Of a stretch of DNA of 64,000 bases, positions 7,334 through 16,689 are shown piece after piece. The notes beneath the pieces were generated by a model. It saw only the letters and a list, made by a program, of their open reading frames with translations, was not told the origin of the DNA and did not search any database. Each line of letters opens with the position of its first letter. Within the stretch, counting starts at the first letter, position 1. The translations under genes were made by a program, and so were the position numbers. The stretch covers positions 62,001 through 126,000 of the forward strand of contig CAKQQQ010000003.1 of assembly GCA_934271065.1 (NCBI GenBank). Direction: 5' to 3'. This stretch comes from an uncultured Clostridia bacterium (GTDB lineage: Bacteria > Bacillota > Clostridia > Christensenellales > Borkfalkiaceae).

Positions 7334-8545
7334 ATGATAATTAAATTTTCGCCTCCGGACATATCCGAAACGGAAATAAACGAAGTTATAGAAGCATTGA
7401 AATCGGGCTGGATCACGACCGGGCCGAAGACCAAGGAATTCGAACGCGAAATAGCGAAATATTGCAACGTGAACAAGGCGGTTTGTCTCAACTCGCAGAC
7501 GGCTTGCGCGGAGATGGCTTTAAGGATTCTCGGCGTGGGCGAAGGCGACGAAGTCATCACTACCGCTTACACCTATACCGCGAGCGCGTCCGTCGTTTGT
7601 CACGTCGGGGCGAAACTCGTACTCGTAGACGTTATCAAAGACAGTCTTCAACCCGACTACGACGCTATCGAAAGGGCGATAACCGAACGCACCAAGGCGA
7701 TTATTCCCGTAGACCTTGCGGGTATTCCGTGCGATTACGACCGCCTTTACGAGATAGTCGAGAGCAAGAAAAATCTTTTCCGCCCGAAAACCGATATACA
7801 AAAGGCGTTGGGCAGAGTCGCGATTATGGCGGACACCGCGCACGCGTTCGGCGCGCGAATCGGCGATAAACCCGCGGGCAGCGTCGCGGATTTCTCGTCG
7901 TTTTCTTTCCACGCGGTAAAAAATCTTACCACCGCCGAAGGCGGCGCGCTTACCTGGAAGAGTATCGACGGCGTCGACGACGAAGAGATTTATCATAAAC
8001 TGCAACTGCTTTCTCTGCACGGTCAGTCCAAAGACGCGCTTGCCAAAACCCGACTCGGCGCGTGGGAATACGACGTCGTGGGGACGTGGTATAAATGCAA
8101 TATGACGGACGTTGCCGCGGCGATAGGTCTCGCGCAGTTCCGCCGTTACCCCGCGATGCTTGCGCGCAGGCGCGAGATAGTCGCCAAATACGACGCGGCT
8201 TTCCGTCCGCTCGGCGTAAAAACTCTCGACCACATAACCGACGAATACGTTTCGTCGTGCCACCTGTATATCACGCGTTTACCGGGCGTAAGTTACGCCG
8301 AACGCGGCGAGATAATAAACGAAATGGCGGAAAGGGGTATAGCGTGCAACGTACACTATAAACCGCTGCCTATGCACACGGCGTATAAGTCGATGGGCTT
8401 CGATATCAAAGACTATCCCAACGCCTACGATTATTTCGCCAACGAAATAACTTTGCCGTTACATACCTGTCTTACCGATGAAGAGATAGACTACGTTATC
8501 AAAAATTATTCCGAAATCGTCAAAAGGTACTTAAAGAATGTATAA
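7334..8545 (+). CDS. DegT/DnrJ/EryC1-family PLP aminotransferase (nucleotide-sugar type)
   Basis: Predicted to transfer an amino group onto a keto-sugar nucleotide, making an amino sugar for the polysaccharide. It has 403 residues with the family fold: the substrate-binding GWITTGPKTKEFE near the N-terminus, MADTAHAFGA as the PLP-ring Asp block, and the Schiff-base lysine K196 in SFHAVKNLTTAEGGAL. The strong ribosome site GGAAGGAG and the promoter upstream show it is the first gene of the operon. Its last eight bases overlap the next gene. No sugar 4,6-dehydratase that would supply the keto sugar is seen in the operon, so the substrate may be made elsewhere. The residue and position aminated are not predictable. 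Confidence 0.9.
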   Translation: MIIKFSPPDISETEINEVIEALKSGWITTGPKTKEFEREIAKYCNVNKAVCLNSQTACAEMALRILGVGEGDEVITTAYTYTASASVVCHVGAKLVLVDVIKDSLQPDYDAIERAITERTKAIIPVDLAGIPCDYDRLYEIVESKKNLFRPKTDIQKALGRVAIMADTAHAFGARIGDKPAGSVADFSSFSFHAVKNLTTAEGGALTWKSIDGVDDEEIYHKLQLLSLHGQSKDALAKTRLGAWEYDVVGTWYKCNMTDVAAAIGLAQFRRYPAMLARRREIVAKYDAAFRPLGVKTLDHITDEYVSSCHLYITRLPGVSYAERGEIINEMAERGIACNVHYKPLPMHTAYKSMGFDIKDYPNAYDYFANEITLPLHTCLTDEEIDYVIKNYSEIVKRYLKNV

Positions 8546-10388
8546 ACGGTTTTTCAAGCGGATATTCGATATAATTTTCGGGCTTATAGGCGTCGTCGTA
8601 CTCATACCGACGTATATCGTCGTCGCCCCGATAATATTTTTCACGGATAAAGGTCCGGTAATATACAAATCCAAGCGCATCGGCAGGAACGGTAAACTTT
8701 ATACTATGTATAAATTCCGTTCTATGTACGTCGACGCGCCCGACGTCAGGCTCGACGACGGTTCGACTTATAACGACGAGAACGATCCGAGAGTTACGCC
8801 GATAGGCAGGTTTTTGAGAAAGACGAGCATAGACGAATTTCCGCAGTTCGTGAACGTGCTTATAGGCAATATGAGCCTTATAGGTCCGCGCCCCGATCCG
8901 CCCGACTGGCTTGACAGATACGAAGAAGACGAGAAGTCGTTTCTTACCGCCAAACCGGGCATCACGGGTTATAGTCAGGCGTATTTCAGAAACGGAGCGG
9001 ACAGTAAAGAAAAGATTAAAAACGACGTGTATTACGCCGAGCATATCACGTTTTGGTTCGACGTAAAGATATTTTTCAAGACGATCGCGAGCGTTCTCAA
9101 ACGCGAAAACGTGTACAGAGACGTTTCGGGCAACGAAGACGCGGAACGGCAGATCGCGGAATTGAGAAAAAACGGCGAAGCGAAGACGATAATGATACTC
9201 GGCGCGAGTATACTTCAACTCCCCGCGATAAAAAAGGCGTTGGCGGACGGGCTTAACGTAGTCGTTGCGGATATGAATCCCGACGCGATAGGCTTCAAAG
9301 AAGCGGGCGTTATAAAAGAAGTCGTCAGCACGATCGATATAAAAGGCGTTCTCGAAGCCGCGAAAAGGCATAAAATAGACGGGATAATGACGCTTGCGTC
9401 GGATATGCCTATGCGTACCGTCGCGGCGGTGGGCAAGGCGCTCGGTCTGCCGACGATAGACGAAGAGACCGCGCTCAAAGCGACCGACAAGGCGCGTATG
9501 CGCGACGCGTTGCGTTGCGGCGGAGTTCCCGTTCCGCGCTACTACCGCGCGGAAACCGAATCCGAATTTCTTGCGGCGGCGGAGAAGTTGAGAGCCGACG
9601 GGTTCAAACCGATCGTAAAGCCCGCGGACAATTCGGGCAGTCGCGGCGTAGATTTGATCGAAGAAAATTCCGACCTTATATCCGCGTACGAAAACGCGAA
9701 GAAATATTCGCGCAGCGGCGCGGTACTCGTCGAAGAGTATATGGAAGGCGACGAAGTGAGTGTGGAGACGATGGCTGTAAACGGCAAGGTAGAAGTCGTC
9801 AGAATAACCGATAAAATCACTACCGGCGCGCCGCGGTTCGTAGAGACGGGGCATACTCAACCGAGCAGGTTAAGCCCCGAAATTCAGAGCGAAATAGCGC
9901 GCGTGGCGATAGCCGCCAACGCGGCGATAGGTATAAAAAACGGTCCGTCGCATACCGAAATAAAGATTACCGACGGCGGTGCGAAAGTGGTGGAAATAGG
10001 CGCGAGACTCGGCGGAGACTGTATAACCACGCATCTCGTACCCCTTTCCTGCGGGGTGGATCTGGTCGAGTGCTGTATTCGCGTCGCGCTCGGCGAAACG
10101 CCCGATATTACGCGTAAATTCGAGCGCGGTTCGGCTATACGCTACTTTAATCAGAAGGCGGGCGTGATAGAGAAAATCGACGGCGCGGAAGAAGCGAAAG
10201 GTATGGCGGGCGTAAAAGAAGTAAGCGTCGTGCACGGCGTCGGCGAGACGATTACGGGCGTTATCGACAGCGCGTCGAGAGTCGGGTACGTCGTCGCGGA
10301 CGGCGAAGACGCGGCTACCGCCGCAGCCAACGCCGAAAACGCTGTGGCAAAAATAAAAATCACGGTCGCGGAGAGTAAAGATGCGTAG
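8538..10388 (+). CDS. Fusion of a phosphoglycosyltransferase and an ATP-grasp ligase
   Basis: A 616-residue two-part enzyme. Residues about 1-205 are a monotopic bacterial sugar transferase (PglC/WcaJ-like): a hydrophobic N-terminal helix (about 11-34), the basic KSKRIGRNGKLYTMYKFRSM block, the catalytic D99-E100 pair in SIDEFPQF, and LIGPRPDPP. It would load the first sugar phosphate onto undecaprenyl phosphate at the inner membrane face. Residues about 213-616 are a cytoplasmic ATP-grasp carboxylate-amine ligase: pre-ATP-grasp MILGASILQLPAI, the ATP-binding KPADNSGSRGVD and VEEYMEGDEVSVE, and the metal site VVEIGARLGGD. Frame and length are intact across the junction, so this is a true fusion rather than a frameshift. 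A likely job is amide-linking an amino acid or other carboxylate to the amino sugar made by the preceding aminotransferase (inference). Confidence 0.88.
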   Translation: MYKRFFKRIFDIIFGLIGVVVLIPTYIVVAPIIFFTDKGPVIYKSKRIGRNGKLYTMYKFRSMYVDAPDVRLDDGSTYNDENDPRVTPIGRFLRKTSIDEFPQFVNVLIGNMSLIGPRPDPPDWLDRYEEDEKSFLTAKPGITGYSQAYFRNGADSKEKIKNDVYYAEHITFWFDVKIFFKTIASVLKRENVYRDVSGNEDAERQIAELRKNGEAKTIMILGASILQLPAIKKALADGLNVVVADMNPDAIGFKEAGVIKEVVSTIDIKGVLEAAKRHKIDGIMTLASDMPMRTVAAVGKALGLPTIDEETALKATDKARMRDALRCGGVPVPRYYRAETESEFLAAAEKLRADGFKPIVKPADNSGSRGVDLIEENSDLISAYENAKKYSRSGAVLVEEYMEGDEVSVETMAVNGKVEVVRITDKITTGAPRFVETGHTQPSRLSPEIQSEIARVAIAANAAIGIKNGPSHTEIKITDGGAKVVEIGARLGGDCITTHLVPLSCGVDLVECCIRVALGETPDITRKFERGSAIRYFNQKAGVIEKIDGAEEAKGMAGVKEVSVVHGVGETITGVIDSASRVGYVVADGEDAATAAANAENAVAKIKITVAESKDA

Positions 10389-11592
10389 AGTTCTGCTCGT
10401 AAATTCCAGCGTGTATCTGCCGGGCGAAGGCGGGTATAAAAGAACGCTGTATATGTTCGATATGATGCGTCGCGAAGGTTACGACGTAACGCTTATAACG
10501 AGCGATTTCAATCACTATAAAAAACAGCCGCGTGATATAGCCGCGTTCAGAAAGGAATATCCCGATTACGGCGGTATAGAGTTTTTGCATATGCCGTCGT
10601 ACCCGAAGAATATCTGTCTTAAACGCATATTCGCCGAAAAGGCGTGGTCGCGCGCGTTCGGTAAATGGTTCAAGAAGAATTACGACAGATTCGACGTCGT
10701 TTTCTTTTCGGATATAGACTACGTTTACCCCGTAATGAAGACGTGTAAAAAGCGTTCGATAAAGACGATCGTCGACGTAAGGGATCTCCGTCCCGAAGCG
10801 TTCAGGGTGGTCGTTAAGAACGAGTTTTTGTACAACCTGCTTTTTTGGGGAATGAAACTAAAAGCCGACAAAGGCTACGCGTTCCCCGACGAACTGACCG
10901 CCGTCTCGCGCGAATATCTCGACAGAGCGTTGCGGGTAAATAAAAAATCGGTAAACCCCTGCGTGGTGTATCTCGGCTCTACGATAGAAAAATTCGACGA
11001 CGGGGTAAAGAAATACGGCGCGGTATACGCGCGCGAAGACGGGGAGTTTCGTATAACCTACGCCGGAACGCTCGGCGAAAGTTACGATCTCGCAACGCTT
11101 ATCAAGGCGGCCGCCGAAATTAAGAAAGAGTACGGCGAACGCGTGCATTTCAAGATTTTGGGGCAGGGGCCCGACCTTGACAAACTTTTAAGGCTTAAAA
11201 AAGAAGTCGGCGCGGATAACGTCGAATTCGTCGGATTTTTGCCTTACGAGAGAATGGCGGCGTATCTTGCAAATTCCGATCTGACCGTGAACGCCGTAAA
11301 AAAGACGGCGTCGCAAAGCATAATAAACAAGGTGGCGGACTATTTCGCGGCGGGCGCGCCGATGCTCAACGGCTGTTCGTGCAAAGAACAGCGCGATATG
11401 GTAGACGAATACGGCGCGGGGCTTAACTACGAACCCGAAAACGTCGGCGATATGGTCGAAAAGATTAAAACGCTTATCGAAAACGCCGACTTGCGCAAGA
11501 GTATGGGCGAGGCGGCGCGTAAACTCGCGCTTGAAAAATTCGACCGTAAAACGAGTTATAAAGAATTGCTTAAAAGGATAGACGAAGTCTGA
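10381..11592 (+). CDS. GT4-type glycosyltransferase
   Basis: GT-B fold glycosyltransferase of 403 residues. The N-terminal domain begins MRRVLLVNSSVYLPGEGGYKR. The C-terminal nucleotide-sugar-binding domain has the ITYAGTLGESYDLATLI block, and ILGQGPDLDKL. The donor-binding EX7E motif is degenerate: the region reads SIINKVADYFAAGAPML, with Asp in place of the second Glu, a variation that also occurs in WbuB-like transferases. It overlaps the upstream fusion gene by eight bases and the next gene by one base, so translation is coupled. It probably adds one sugar of the repeat unit in the cytoplasm. Donor and linkage unknown. Confidence 0.88.
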   Translation: MRRVLLVNSSVYLPGEGGYKRTLYMFDMMRREGYDVTLITSDFNHYKKQPRDIAAFRKEYPDYGGIEFLHMPSYPKNICLKRIFAEKAWSRAFGKWFKKNYDRFDVVFFSDIDYVYPVMKTCKKRSIKTIVDVRDLRPEAFRVVVKNEFLYNLLFWGMKLKADKGYAFPDELTAVSREYLDRALRVNKKSVNPCVVYLGSTIEKFDDGVKKYGAVYAREDGEFRITYAGTLGESYDLATLIKAAAEIKKEYGERVHFKILGQGPDLDKLLRLKKEVGADNVEFVGFLPYERMAAYLANSDLTVNAVKKTASQSIINKVADYFAAGAPMLNGCSCKEQRDMVDEYGAGLNYEPENVGDMVEKIKTLIENADLRKSMGEAARKLALEKFDRKTSYKELLKRIDEV

Positions 11593-12632
11593 TGAAAAAG
11601 GTCTGCGTTATCGGGCATTTCGCGTTCGGCGAAAATCTTGCCAACGGGCAAACGCTTAAAACGAAGTCGTTCTGCGACGGTTTCGTTTCGGCGTTCGGCG
11701 AGAACGAAGTTATGAAAATCGACTCGCGCGGCGGAATCAAAACGCTATTAAAAGCCCCGTTTCAATGCGTAAAAGCCCTGAAACACGCCAAAAACGTAAT
11801 AATTTTCCCCGCGCATAACGGAGTAAGGGTGTACGCCCCGTTGCTTGCGTTTTTAAGGAAGTTTCATAAAGAAACGAAGATTTTTTATTCGGTGGTCGGC
11901 GGCTGGTTGCCCGAACTTATAAAAAAGCGGAAACGCCTTGCGAAATCCCTTAAAAAATTCGACGGAATTTTCGTGGAGACGGAATATCTCGTCTCCGCGC
12001 TTAAAGCCGAAGGGCTTACCAACGTAAAGAAAGTACCCAACTTCCGCCCCGAACCCCCGATCGACGAAAGCGAAGCGGTATATCCCGAAAAGCCGTACCC
12101 GTTCGCGACGTTTTCGCGCGTGACGCGTAAAAAGGGGATAGAAGAAGCGATAAACGCCGTAAAGACCGTGAACGCGAAAAAGGGCGAGACGGTCTGCTCG
12201 CTCGATATATACGGCGCGGTCGACGACGGCGAAGAAGAATGGTTCGATAAACTCAGAGCCGAATTTCCGCCGTTCGTCGCGTATAAAGGCGCGGTAAACG
12301 GCGACGACGCGCCGCGCGTACTGAAAAATTATTACGCCCTGCTTTTGCCCACTCGGTACTATACCGAAGGCATACCCGGCGCGATAGAAGACGCGTATCT
12401 TGCCGCCGTGCCGGTAATAGCGACGGCGTGGCAGAGCGCGACGGATATAATAGACGACGGCGAGACGGGGTATATAACTCCGTTCGGCGACGAAGCCGCG
12501 TTTATCGAAAAGGTAGAATACGCCGCGGAGCATTACGAAGAGTTTACGGCGATGAAGAAACGCGCGCTTGCAAAGTCCGCCGAGTTCGCGCCCGATAAAA
12601 TAATAGCGACGGCGGCAGAAGAGTTCGTATGA
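11592..12632 (+). CDS. GT4-type glycosyltransferase
   Basis: GT-B glycosyltransferase of 346 residues. The N-terminus MKKVCVIGHFAFGENLANGQ matches the acceptor-domain start of GT4 enzymes. The C-terminal part holds ATFSRVTRKKGIEEAINAV and the Glu-containing donor motif TEGIPGAIEDAYLAAVPVIAT. The start overlaps the previous stop (TGATG), and the end overlaps the next start by four bases (ATGA). Second of three consecutive glycosyltransferases. Sugar donor not predictable. Confidence 0.87.
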   Translation: MKKVCVIGHFAFGENLANGQTLKTKSFCDGFVSAFGENEVMKIDSRGGIKTLLKAPFQCVKALKHAKNVIIFPAHNGVRVYAPLLAFLRKFHKETKIFYSVVGGWLPELIKKRKRLAKSLKKFDGIFVETEYLVSALKAEGLTNVKKVPNFRPEPPIDESEAVYPEKPYPFATFSRVTRKKGIEEAINAVKTVNAKKGETVCSLDIYGAVDDGEEEWFDKLRAEFPPFVAYKGAVNGDDAPRVLKNYYALLLPTRYYTEGIPGAIEDAYLAAVPVIATAWQSATDIIDDGETGYITPFGDEAAFIEKVEYAAEHYEEFTAMKKRALAKSAEFAPDKIIATAAEEFV

Positions 12633-13723
12633 AGAGATTATTATGCGTTTTAAGCGGAATGAACGTCGGCGGGGCGGAAACCTTTCTTATGAAGATTTTT
12701 CGTTCGCTCGACCGCGGAAAATATTCGCTGGATTTCTGCGTGAACGTGCAGGACAATTTTTACGCGTCGGAGATAGAAAAACTCGGCGGTAAGATATACG
12801 TTATTCCGCCCAAGTCGCAAAACCTGAAAGGATTTCGCAAAGGGCTTTACGACGTGGTCGCGAACGGAAAGTACGAGTACGTTCTTCGCGTAACGTCGTC
12901 GGCTATGGGCTTTATGGATTTGAAAATCGCGAAAAAAGCGGGCGCAAGGGTGTGCGCGGCGCGTTCGTCCAACTCCGGCGACGGCAAAGGTCTGAAAGCG
13001 AAAGTCGCGCATATCGCGGGGCGGTTGCTGTACGGGCGGTACGTCGACGTAAAACTCGCGCCGTCGGATCTTGCCGCAAAACATACGTTCGGTAAACGCG
13101 CGTATAAAAACGGCGAAGTGGCGATAGTCAGAAACGGCGTCGATACGTCGGTTTACGCGTACGACGCGCAGGCAAGAAAGAAAATCCGCGCCGAATTCGG
13201 CGTGAGCGACGACGCGTTCGTAGTGGGGCATATAGGCAGATTTTCCGCGCAGAAAAATCACGAATTTCTGCTCGATATTTTCAAGGAAGTCAAAAATATC
13301 CGTCCGGACGCGGTGCTTATGCTCGTCGGCAAGGGCGAACTCGAAAAGTCCGTTCGCGAAAAGGCAGAACGCGCGGGCGTGGGCGATTCCGTTATTTTTA
13401 CGGGCGTGCGCTCGGACGTTCCGTCGCTGTTGTCGGCGTTCGACGCGTTTGCGTTTCCGTCCTTTTACGAAGGTATGCCGAATACGGTTATAGAAGCGCA
13501 GGCGACTGGGCTTAAATGCGTTATTTCGGACGCGATCACTCGCGAAGCGGATATAACGGGGCTGGTTGCGTATAAATCGCTCGGCGACGCGCCCGAAGAA
13601 TGGGCGAAAGAATTACTGAAAGATTACGGGGCGAGACAATCGCAAAAAGATAAATTCCGCGCGGCGGGTTACGACGTTTCGTCCGCTTGCGACGATTTCG
13701 TAAGGACCGTGTTCGGGGTTTAA
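12629..13723 (+). CDS. GT4-type glycosyltransferase
   Basis: GT-B glycosyltransferase of 364 residues with well-kept family motifs: the N-terminal glycine loop GMNVGGAETFLM, GHIGRFSAQKNHEFLLDIF at the start of the C-terminal lobe, LMLVGKGELE, and a full EX7E donor motif in SFYEGMPNTVIEAQATGLKCV. It resembles EpsF-like and related capsule transferases. It overlaps its upstream neighbour by four bases. With the phosphoglycosyltransferase and the two preceding transferases it suggests a repeat unit of about four sugars (inference). Confidence 0.9.
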   Translation: MKRLLCVLSGMNVGGAETFLMKIFRSLDRGKYSLDFCVNVQDNFYASEIEKLGGKIYVIPPKSQNLKGFRKGLYDVVANGKYEYVLRVTSSAMGFMDLKIAKKAGARVCAARSSNSGDGKGLKAKVAHIAGRLLYGRYVDVKLAPSDLAAKHTFGKRAYKNGEVAIVRNGVDTSVYAYDAQARKKIRAEFGVSDDAFVVGHIGRFSAQKNHEFLLDIFKEVKNIRPDAVLMLVGKGELEKSVREKAERAGVGDSVIFTGVRSDVPSLLSAFDAFAFPSFYEGMPNTVIEAQATGLKCVISDAITREADITGLVAYKSLGDAPEEWAKELLKDYGARQSQKDKFRAAGYDVSSACDDFVRTVFGV

Positions 13724-13734
13724 GGGTTTTTAAT

Positions 13735-14805
13735 ATGGCGGTATACGTAGCGTATCTCATCTTGACGCTTTGGCAAAGCGAACTTATAAACGCGAGAAAA
13801 AACAACAAGAGAAAGGCGATTTTCGTTTTTCTCTCATTCGCCGAACTCTTTCTTTTGACGGGGCTTCGCGGTTACGACGTAGGCTCGGATACGAGAACGT
13901 ATCTCGATTATTTCGTCGCTCGGCGCGGAATATCCTTTTTTGAAATATTTCTCGTCGATCCGCACGGATTCGAATTCGGGTATCAGATATTCCAGAACTT
14001 GTGCGCGTTCACGGGTATGAGCGAGACCGCTTATCTCTTCTGCGTAAGCGCGGCTATATACGCTCCGTTTTTCTTTTTCGTATATAAGTATTCGTCGCAC
14101 CCCGAAATAAGCGTTCTGCTTTACTTCGTTTTCGACTTTTTCTATTATAGTCTGGGCATATTCAGACAGATGATAGCCGTTTCGATATGTCTGTTTACCG
14201 TGCCTTTGATAATAAAGCGTAAACCTATCGCCTTTATGCTGGTAACGCTGCTCGCCGCGTCTTTTCACGAGACCGCGCTTATATGGTTCTGGATATACGC
14301 GATTTATCCTTACGCCAGATCGCGGCAGATATGGTGGGTAATGACGGCTTGTATTCTCGCGTTGCCCGTCGGCGAGTGGGTAGCCAGACCGATTATGGAA
14401 AGCATACCGAGATATAAATATTACTTTATCGACTTTGAAAAGTACAGGAACGCCCCCGACGAGTCGTTTTTTATCTTTTTTACGTTCGGAACGATACTGT
14501 TCGGGCTTAAATTTTTCGGATACTTGGACAAGCCGCGAAAACCCGTCGAACAAATCGCGCTCGCGTGCCTGTGTATGTGCGTGGCAGAAGGCTCGTTCGC
14601 AAGGTTTTTCGTACTCACTTCCCGCGCGGTAACGTACTTTTCGATATACCTTACGACGCTTATTCCGTCGTTTATCGACGATTATTTCGGCGAAAAATGG
14701 CGGTATCCGATTAAAATACTTCTCTCGCTTACGCTTATAGGCTTGTTTATATCGCTGTTCTACTGCAATAAATTTATAAATCCTTTCAAATTTTTCTGGG
14801 AATAA
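13735..14805 (+). CDS. EpsG/Wzy-like polysaccharide polymerase
   Basis: Polytopic membrane protein of 356 residues that would polymerise the lipid-linked repeat units on the outer face. It has about ten predicted hydrophobic segments. The N-terminal part carries the EpsG-family pattern FLLTGLRGYDVGSDTRTYLDYF (the GxDxxxY region) and IFRQMIAVSICLFTVPL, with SFHETALIWFWIY in the middle. The start at 13735 (MAVYVAYLIL) begins directly with a membrane helix; an in-frame ATG 48 bases upstream would add a charged tail lying inside the preceding gene and is less likely. The intergenic gap to the next gene is a single base. Confidence 0.85.
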   Translation: MAVYVAYLILTLWQSELINARKNNKRKAIFVFLSFAELFLLTGLRGYDVGSDTRTYLDYFVARRGISFFEIFLVDPHGFEFGYQIFQNLCAFTGMSETAYLFCVSAAIYAPFFFFVYKYSSHPEISVLLYFVFDFFYYSLGIFRQMIAVSICLFTVPLIIKRKPIAFMLVTLLAASFHETALIWFWIYAIYPYARSRQIWWVMTACILALPVGEWVARPIMESIPRYKYYFIDFEKYRNAPDESFFIFFTFGTILFGLKFFGYLDKPRKPVEQIALACLCMCVAEGSFARFFVLTSRAVTYFSIYLTTLIPSFIDDYFGEKWRYPIKILLSLTLIGLFISLFYCNKFINPFKFFWE

Positions 14806-14806
14806 T

Positions 14807-15733
14807 ATGGGAAATTTTAGAAAAATCGTAAAATACGTCACGGATAAAAATTACAGATTTTTAGTGGACGTCAAACTCGGCAGGTACGACCGTATGCCCG
14901 ACGAAGAGTTCCTTAAACGCAGGTTTTTTATGACCTACGGTCGCGAACTCGACCTTGACAATCCGCAGACGCTCGCCGAAAAACTGCAATGGCTGAAACT
15001 CTATAACCGTAAAGACGAGTATACGCTTATGGCGGACAAGTACGCCGTAAGGCAGATAGTCGCGGATAAAATCGGCGAAGACAAACTCATACCCCTGCTC
15101 GGCGTGTGGGACGATCCCGACGAGATCGATTTCGACGCTTTGCCGAACGAATTCGTGCTTAAATGCAACCACAATTCGGGGCTGGGTATGTGTATTTGCC
15201 GCGATAAATCCGCTCTGGACGTAAAGGCGGTAAAACGCGGGCTTAAAAAAGGGCTTAAAGAAGACTACTATTTAAGGGGCAGGGAATGGCCGTATAAAAA
15301 CGTTCCAAGAAAAATCATCGCCGAACGGTATATGACCGACGCGCCCGACAAAGACTGTTTTACCGACTATAAATTCTTCTGTTTCGACGGCAGAGCCGAT
15401 TGCGTTATGGTGTGCGTCGACAGGAATATCGGCAAAACCAGATATTACTTTTTCGACGAGAAGTGGAATCTTAAACCGTATAACTATTTCGGGCTGAACG
15501 CGCCCGAAGGTTTTACTTTGCCGAAACCCGACGGCATAGACGAAATGTTCGCGATAGCGGCTAAACTTTCCGAAGGTCTGCCTTTTGCCCGAATCGATTT
15601 GTACAATTCCTGCGGAAAGATATACTTCGGCGAAATAACGTTTTACCCCGACAGCGGATTCGATAAAGACATTTTACCGTCGGCGGACGAAGTTTTCGGC
15701 AAGATGATAGATTTGAGCGGAGTAAAAAAATGA
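14807..15733 (+). CDS. TupA-like ATP-grasp amide ligase
   Basis: Protein of 308 residues matching the ATP-grasp TupA family. Conserved blocks are LAEKLQWLKLY, MADKYAVRQIVADKIG, EFVLKCNHNSGLGMCI (the ATP-binding loop, usually KCNHGSG), IIAERYM, TDYKFFCFDGRADCVMV and the C-terminal ARIDLY...KIYFGEITFYP metal-binding strand. TupA of alkaliphilic Bacillus is needed to attach poly-glutamate to the glucuronic acid polymer of the wall (teichuronopeptide). In this operon, which also makes uronic-acid nucleotides and an opine-type amino acid, it is a good candidate for the enzyme that amide-links an amino acid to a uronate carboxyl. That assignment is inference; the family call is strong. Confidence 0.85.
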   Translation: MGNFRKIVKYVTDKNYRFLVDVKLGRYDRMPDEEFLKRRFFMTYGRELDLDNPQTLAEKLQWLKLYNRKDEYTLMADKYAVRQIVADKIGEDKLIPLLGVWDDPDEIDFDALPNEFVLKCNHNSGLGMCICRDKSALDVKAVKRGLKKGLKEDYYLRGREWPYKNVPRKIIAERYMTDAPDKDCFTDYKFFCFDGRADCVMVCVDRNIGKTRYYFFDEKWNLKPYNYFGLNAPEGFTLPKPDGIDEMFAIAAKLSEGLPFARIDLYNSCGKIYFGEITFYPDSGFDKDILPSADEVFGKMIDLSGVKK

Positions 15734-16686
15734 AAACGATAGGGTTTCCTACCAGTACCAAAGAAAACGAAAAAAGACGCGTGCTTCTTCCGCCCGACGT
15801 AAAAAAACTTTCTCATCCCGAATACGCGTATTTCGAGACGGGTTACGGCGACGTACTCGGTTACGATGACGACGATTATATCGCCGTCGGCGCGAAAATA
15901 TGCCCGAGAGAAGAGACGTTCGTAAAAGATATAGTCTGCGATCCGAAAATCGGCGACGCGGACTATCTCGATCTGTTGCCCGAAGGCACGATCGCGTTCG
16001 GCTGGCTGCACGCGGTCAGAAACAGACCGGTAGCCGACGCGCTTATCCGTAACAAACTCACGGCTTACGCGTGGGAAGATATGTACGATGGCGGCAGACA
16101 CGTTTTCTGGCGCAATAACGAACTTGCCGGCGAGGCGGCGGTTACGCACGCGTTTCTCTGCTTCGGCAGAATGCCGTACGAGACCAAAGTCGCGGTTTTA
16201 GGCAACGGCAACACCGCGCGCGGCGCGATAAAGGTGCTTAATATGTTCGGCGCGGAAGTCCGCCAGTACGGCAGAAGCACGGAAGACCTTTTCCGTCGCG
16301 AACTCGGCGAGTACGACGTAGTAGTAAACTGCGTGCTGTGGGATACCGCCAGAACCGACCATATAATTTATCGCGAAGACTTGCGACGAATGAAACGCAA
16401 GGCGATGATAATAGACGTGAGTTGCGACGAAGCGGGCGCGATAGAAACGAGCGTTCCGACGGCGATACGCAAACCGGTTTACGAAGTTGACGGAGTGTTG
16501 CATTACGTCGTGGACCATACGCCCGCGTTGTACTATAAAACCTTTTCGCAGGATAACTCCGAAACGGTCGCGCCGTATATAGATATGCTTATAAACGACG
16601 CGCCGAACTCCGTTCTCAAAAACGCGCTTATAATAAAAGACGGCGAAATAATAGACGAAAGAATAAAAGAATTTCAGCATAGATAA
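15730..16686 (+). CDS. N5-(carboxyethyl)ornithine synthase-like opine dehydrogenase
   Basis: Soluble 318-residue oxidoreductase of the alanine dehydrogenase / PNT superfamily. The start MKTIGFPTSTKENEKRRVLLPPDV is close to the N-terminus remembered for lactococcal N5-(carboxyethyl)ornithine synthase, and the length also matches. The NAD(P)-binding Rossmann motif is VAVLGNGNTARGAIKVL. Further family-like blocks are ETGYGDVLGYDD, GWLHAVRN and YVVDHTPALYYKTFS. The studied enzyme reductively condenses pyruvate with the side-chain amine of ornithine (or lysine). Its gene overlaps the TupA-like ligase gene by four bases (ATGA), so the two products are probably made in equal amounts and used together. 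Substrate specificity cannot be read from the sequence. Confidence 0.8.
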   Translation: MKTIGFPTSTKENEKRRVLLPPDVKKLSHPEYAYFETGYGDVLGYDDDDYIAVGAKICPREETFVKDIVCDPKIGDADYLDLLPEGTIAFGWLHAVRNRPVADALIRNKLTAYAWEDMYDGGRHVFWRNNELAGEAAVTHAFLCFGRMPYETKVAVLGNGNTARGAIKVLNMFGAEVRQYGRSTEDLFRRELGEYDVVVNCVLWDTARTDHIIYREDLRRMKRKAMIIDVSCDEAGAIETSVPTAIRKPVYEVDGVLHYVVDHTPALYYKTFSQDNSETVAPYIDMLINDAPNSVLKNALIIKDGEIIDERIKEFQHR

Positions 16687-16689
16687 CAA

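Noticed and set aside
15730..16686. Assignment as alanine dehydrogenase
   Set aside because: The fold is shared, but the protein is shorter than typical alanine dehydrogenases (about 370 residues), its N-terminus resembles carboxyethylornithine synthase, and it sits in a polysaccharide operon.
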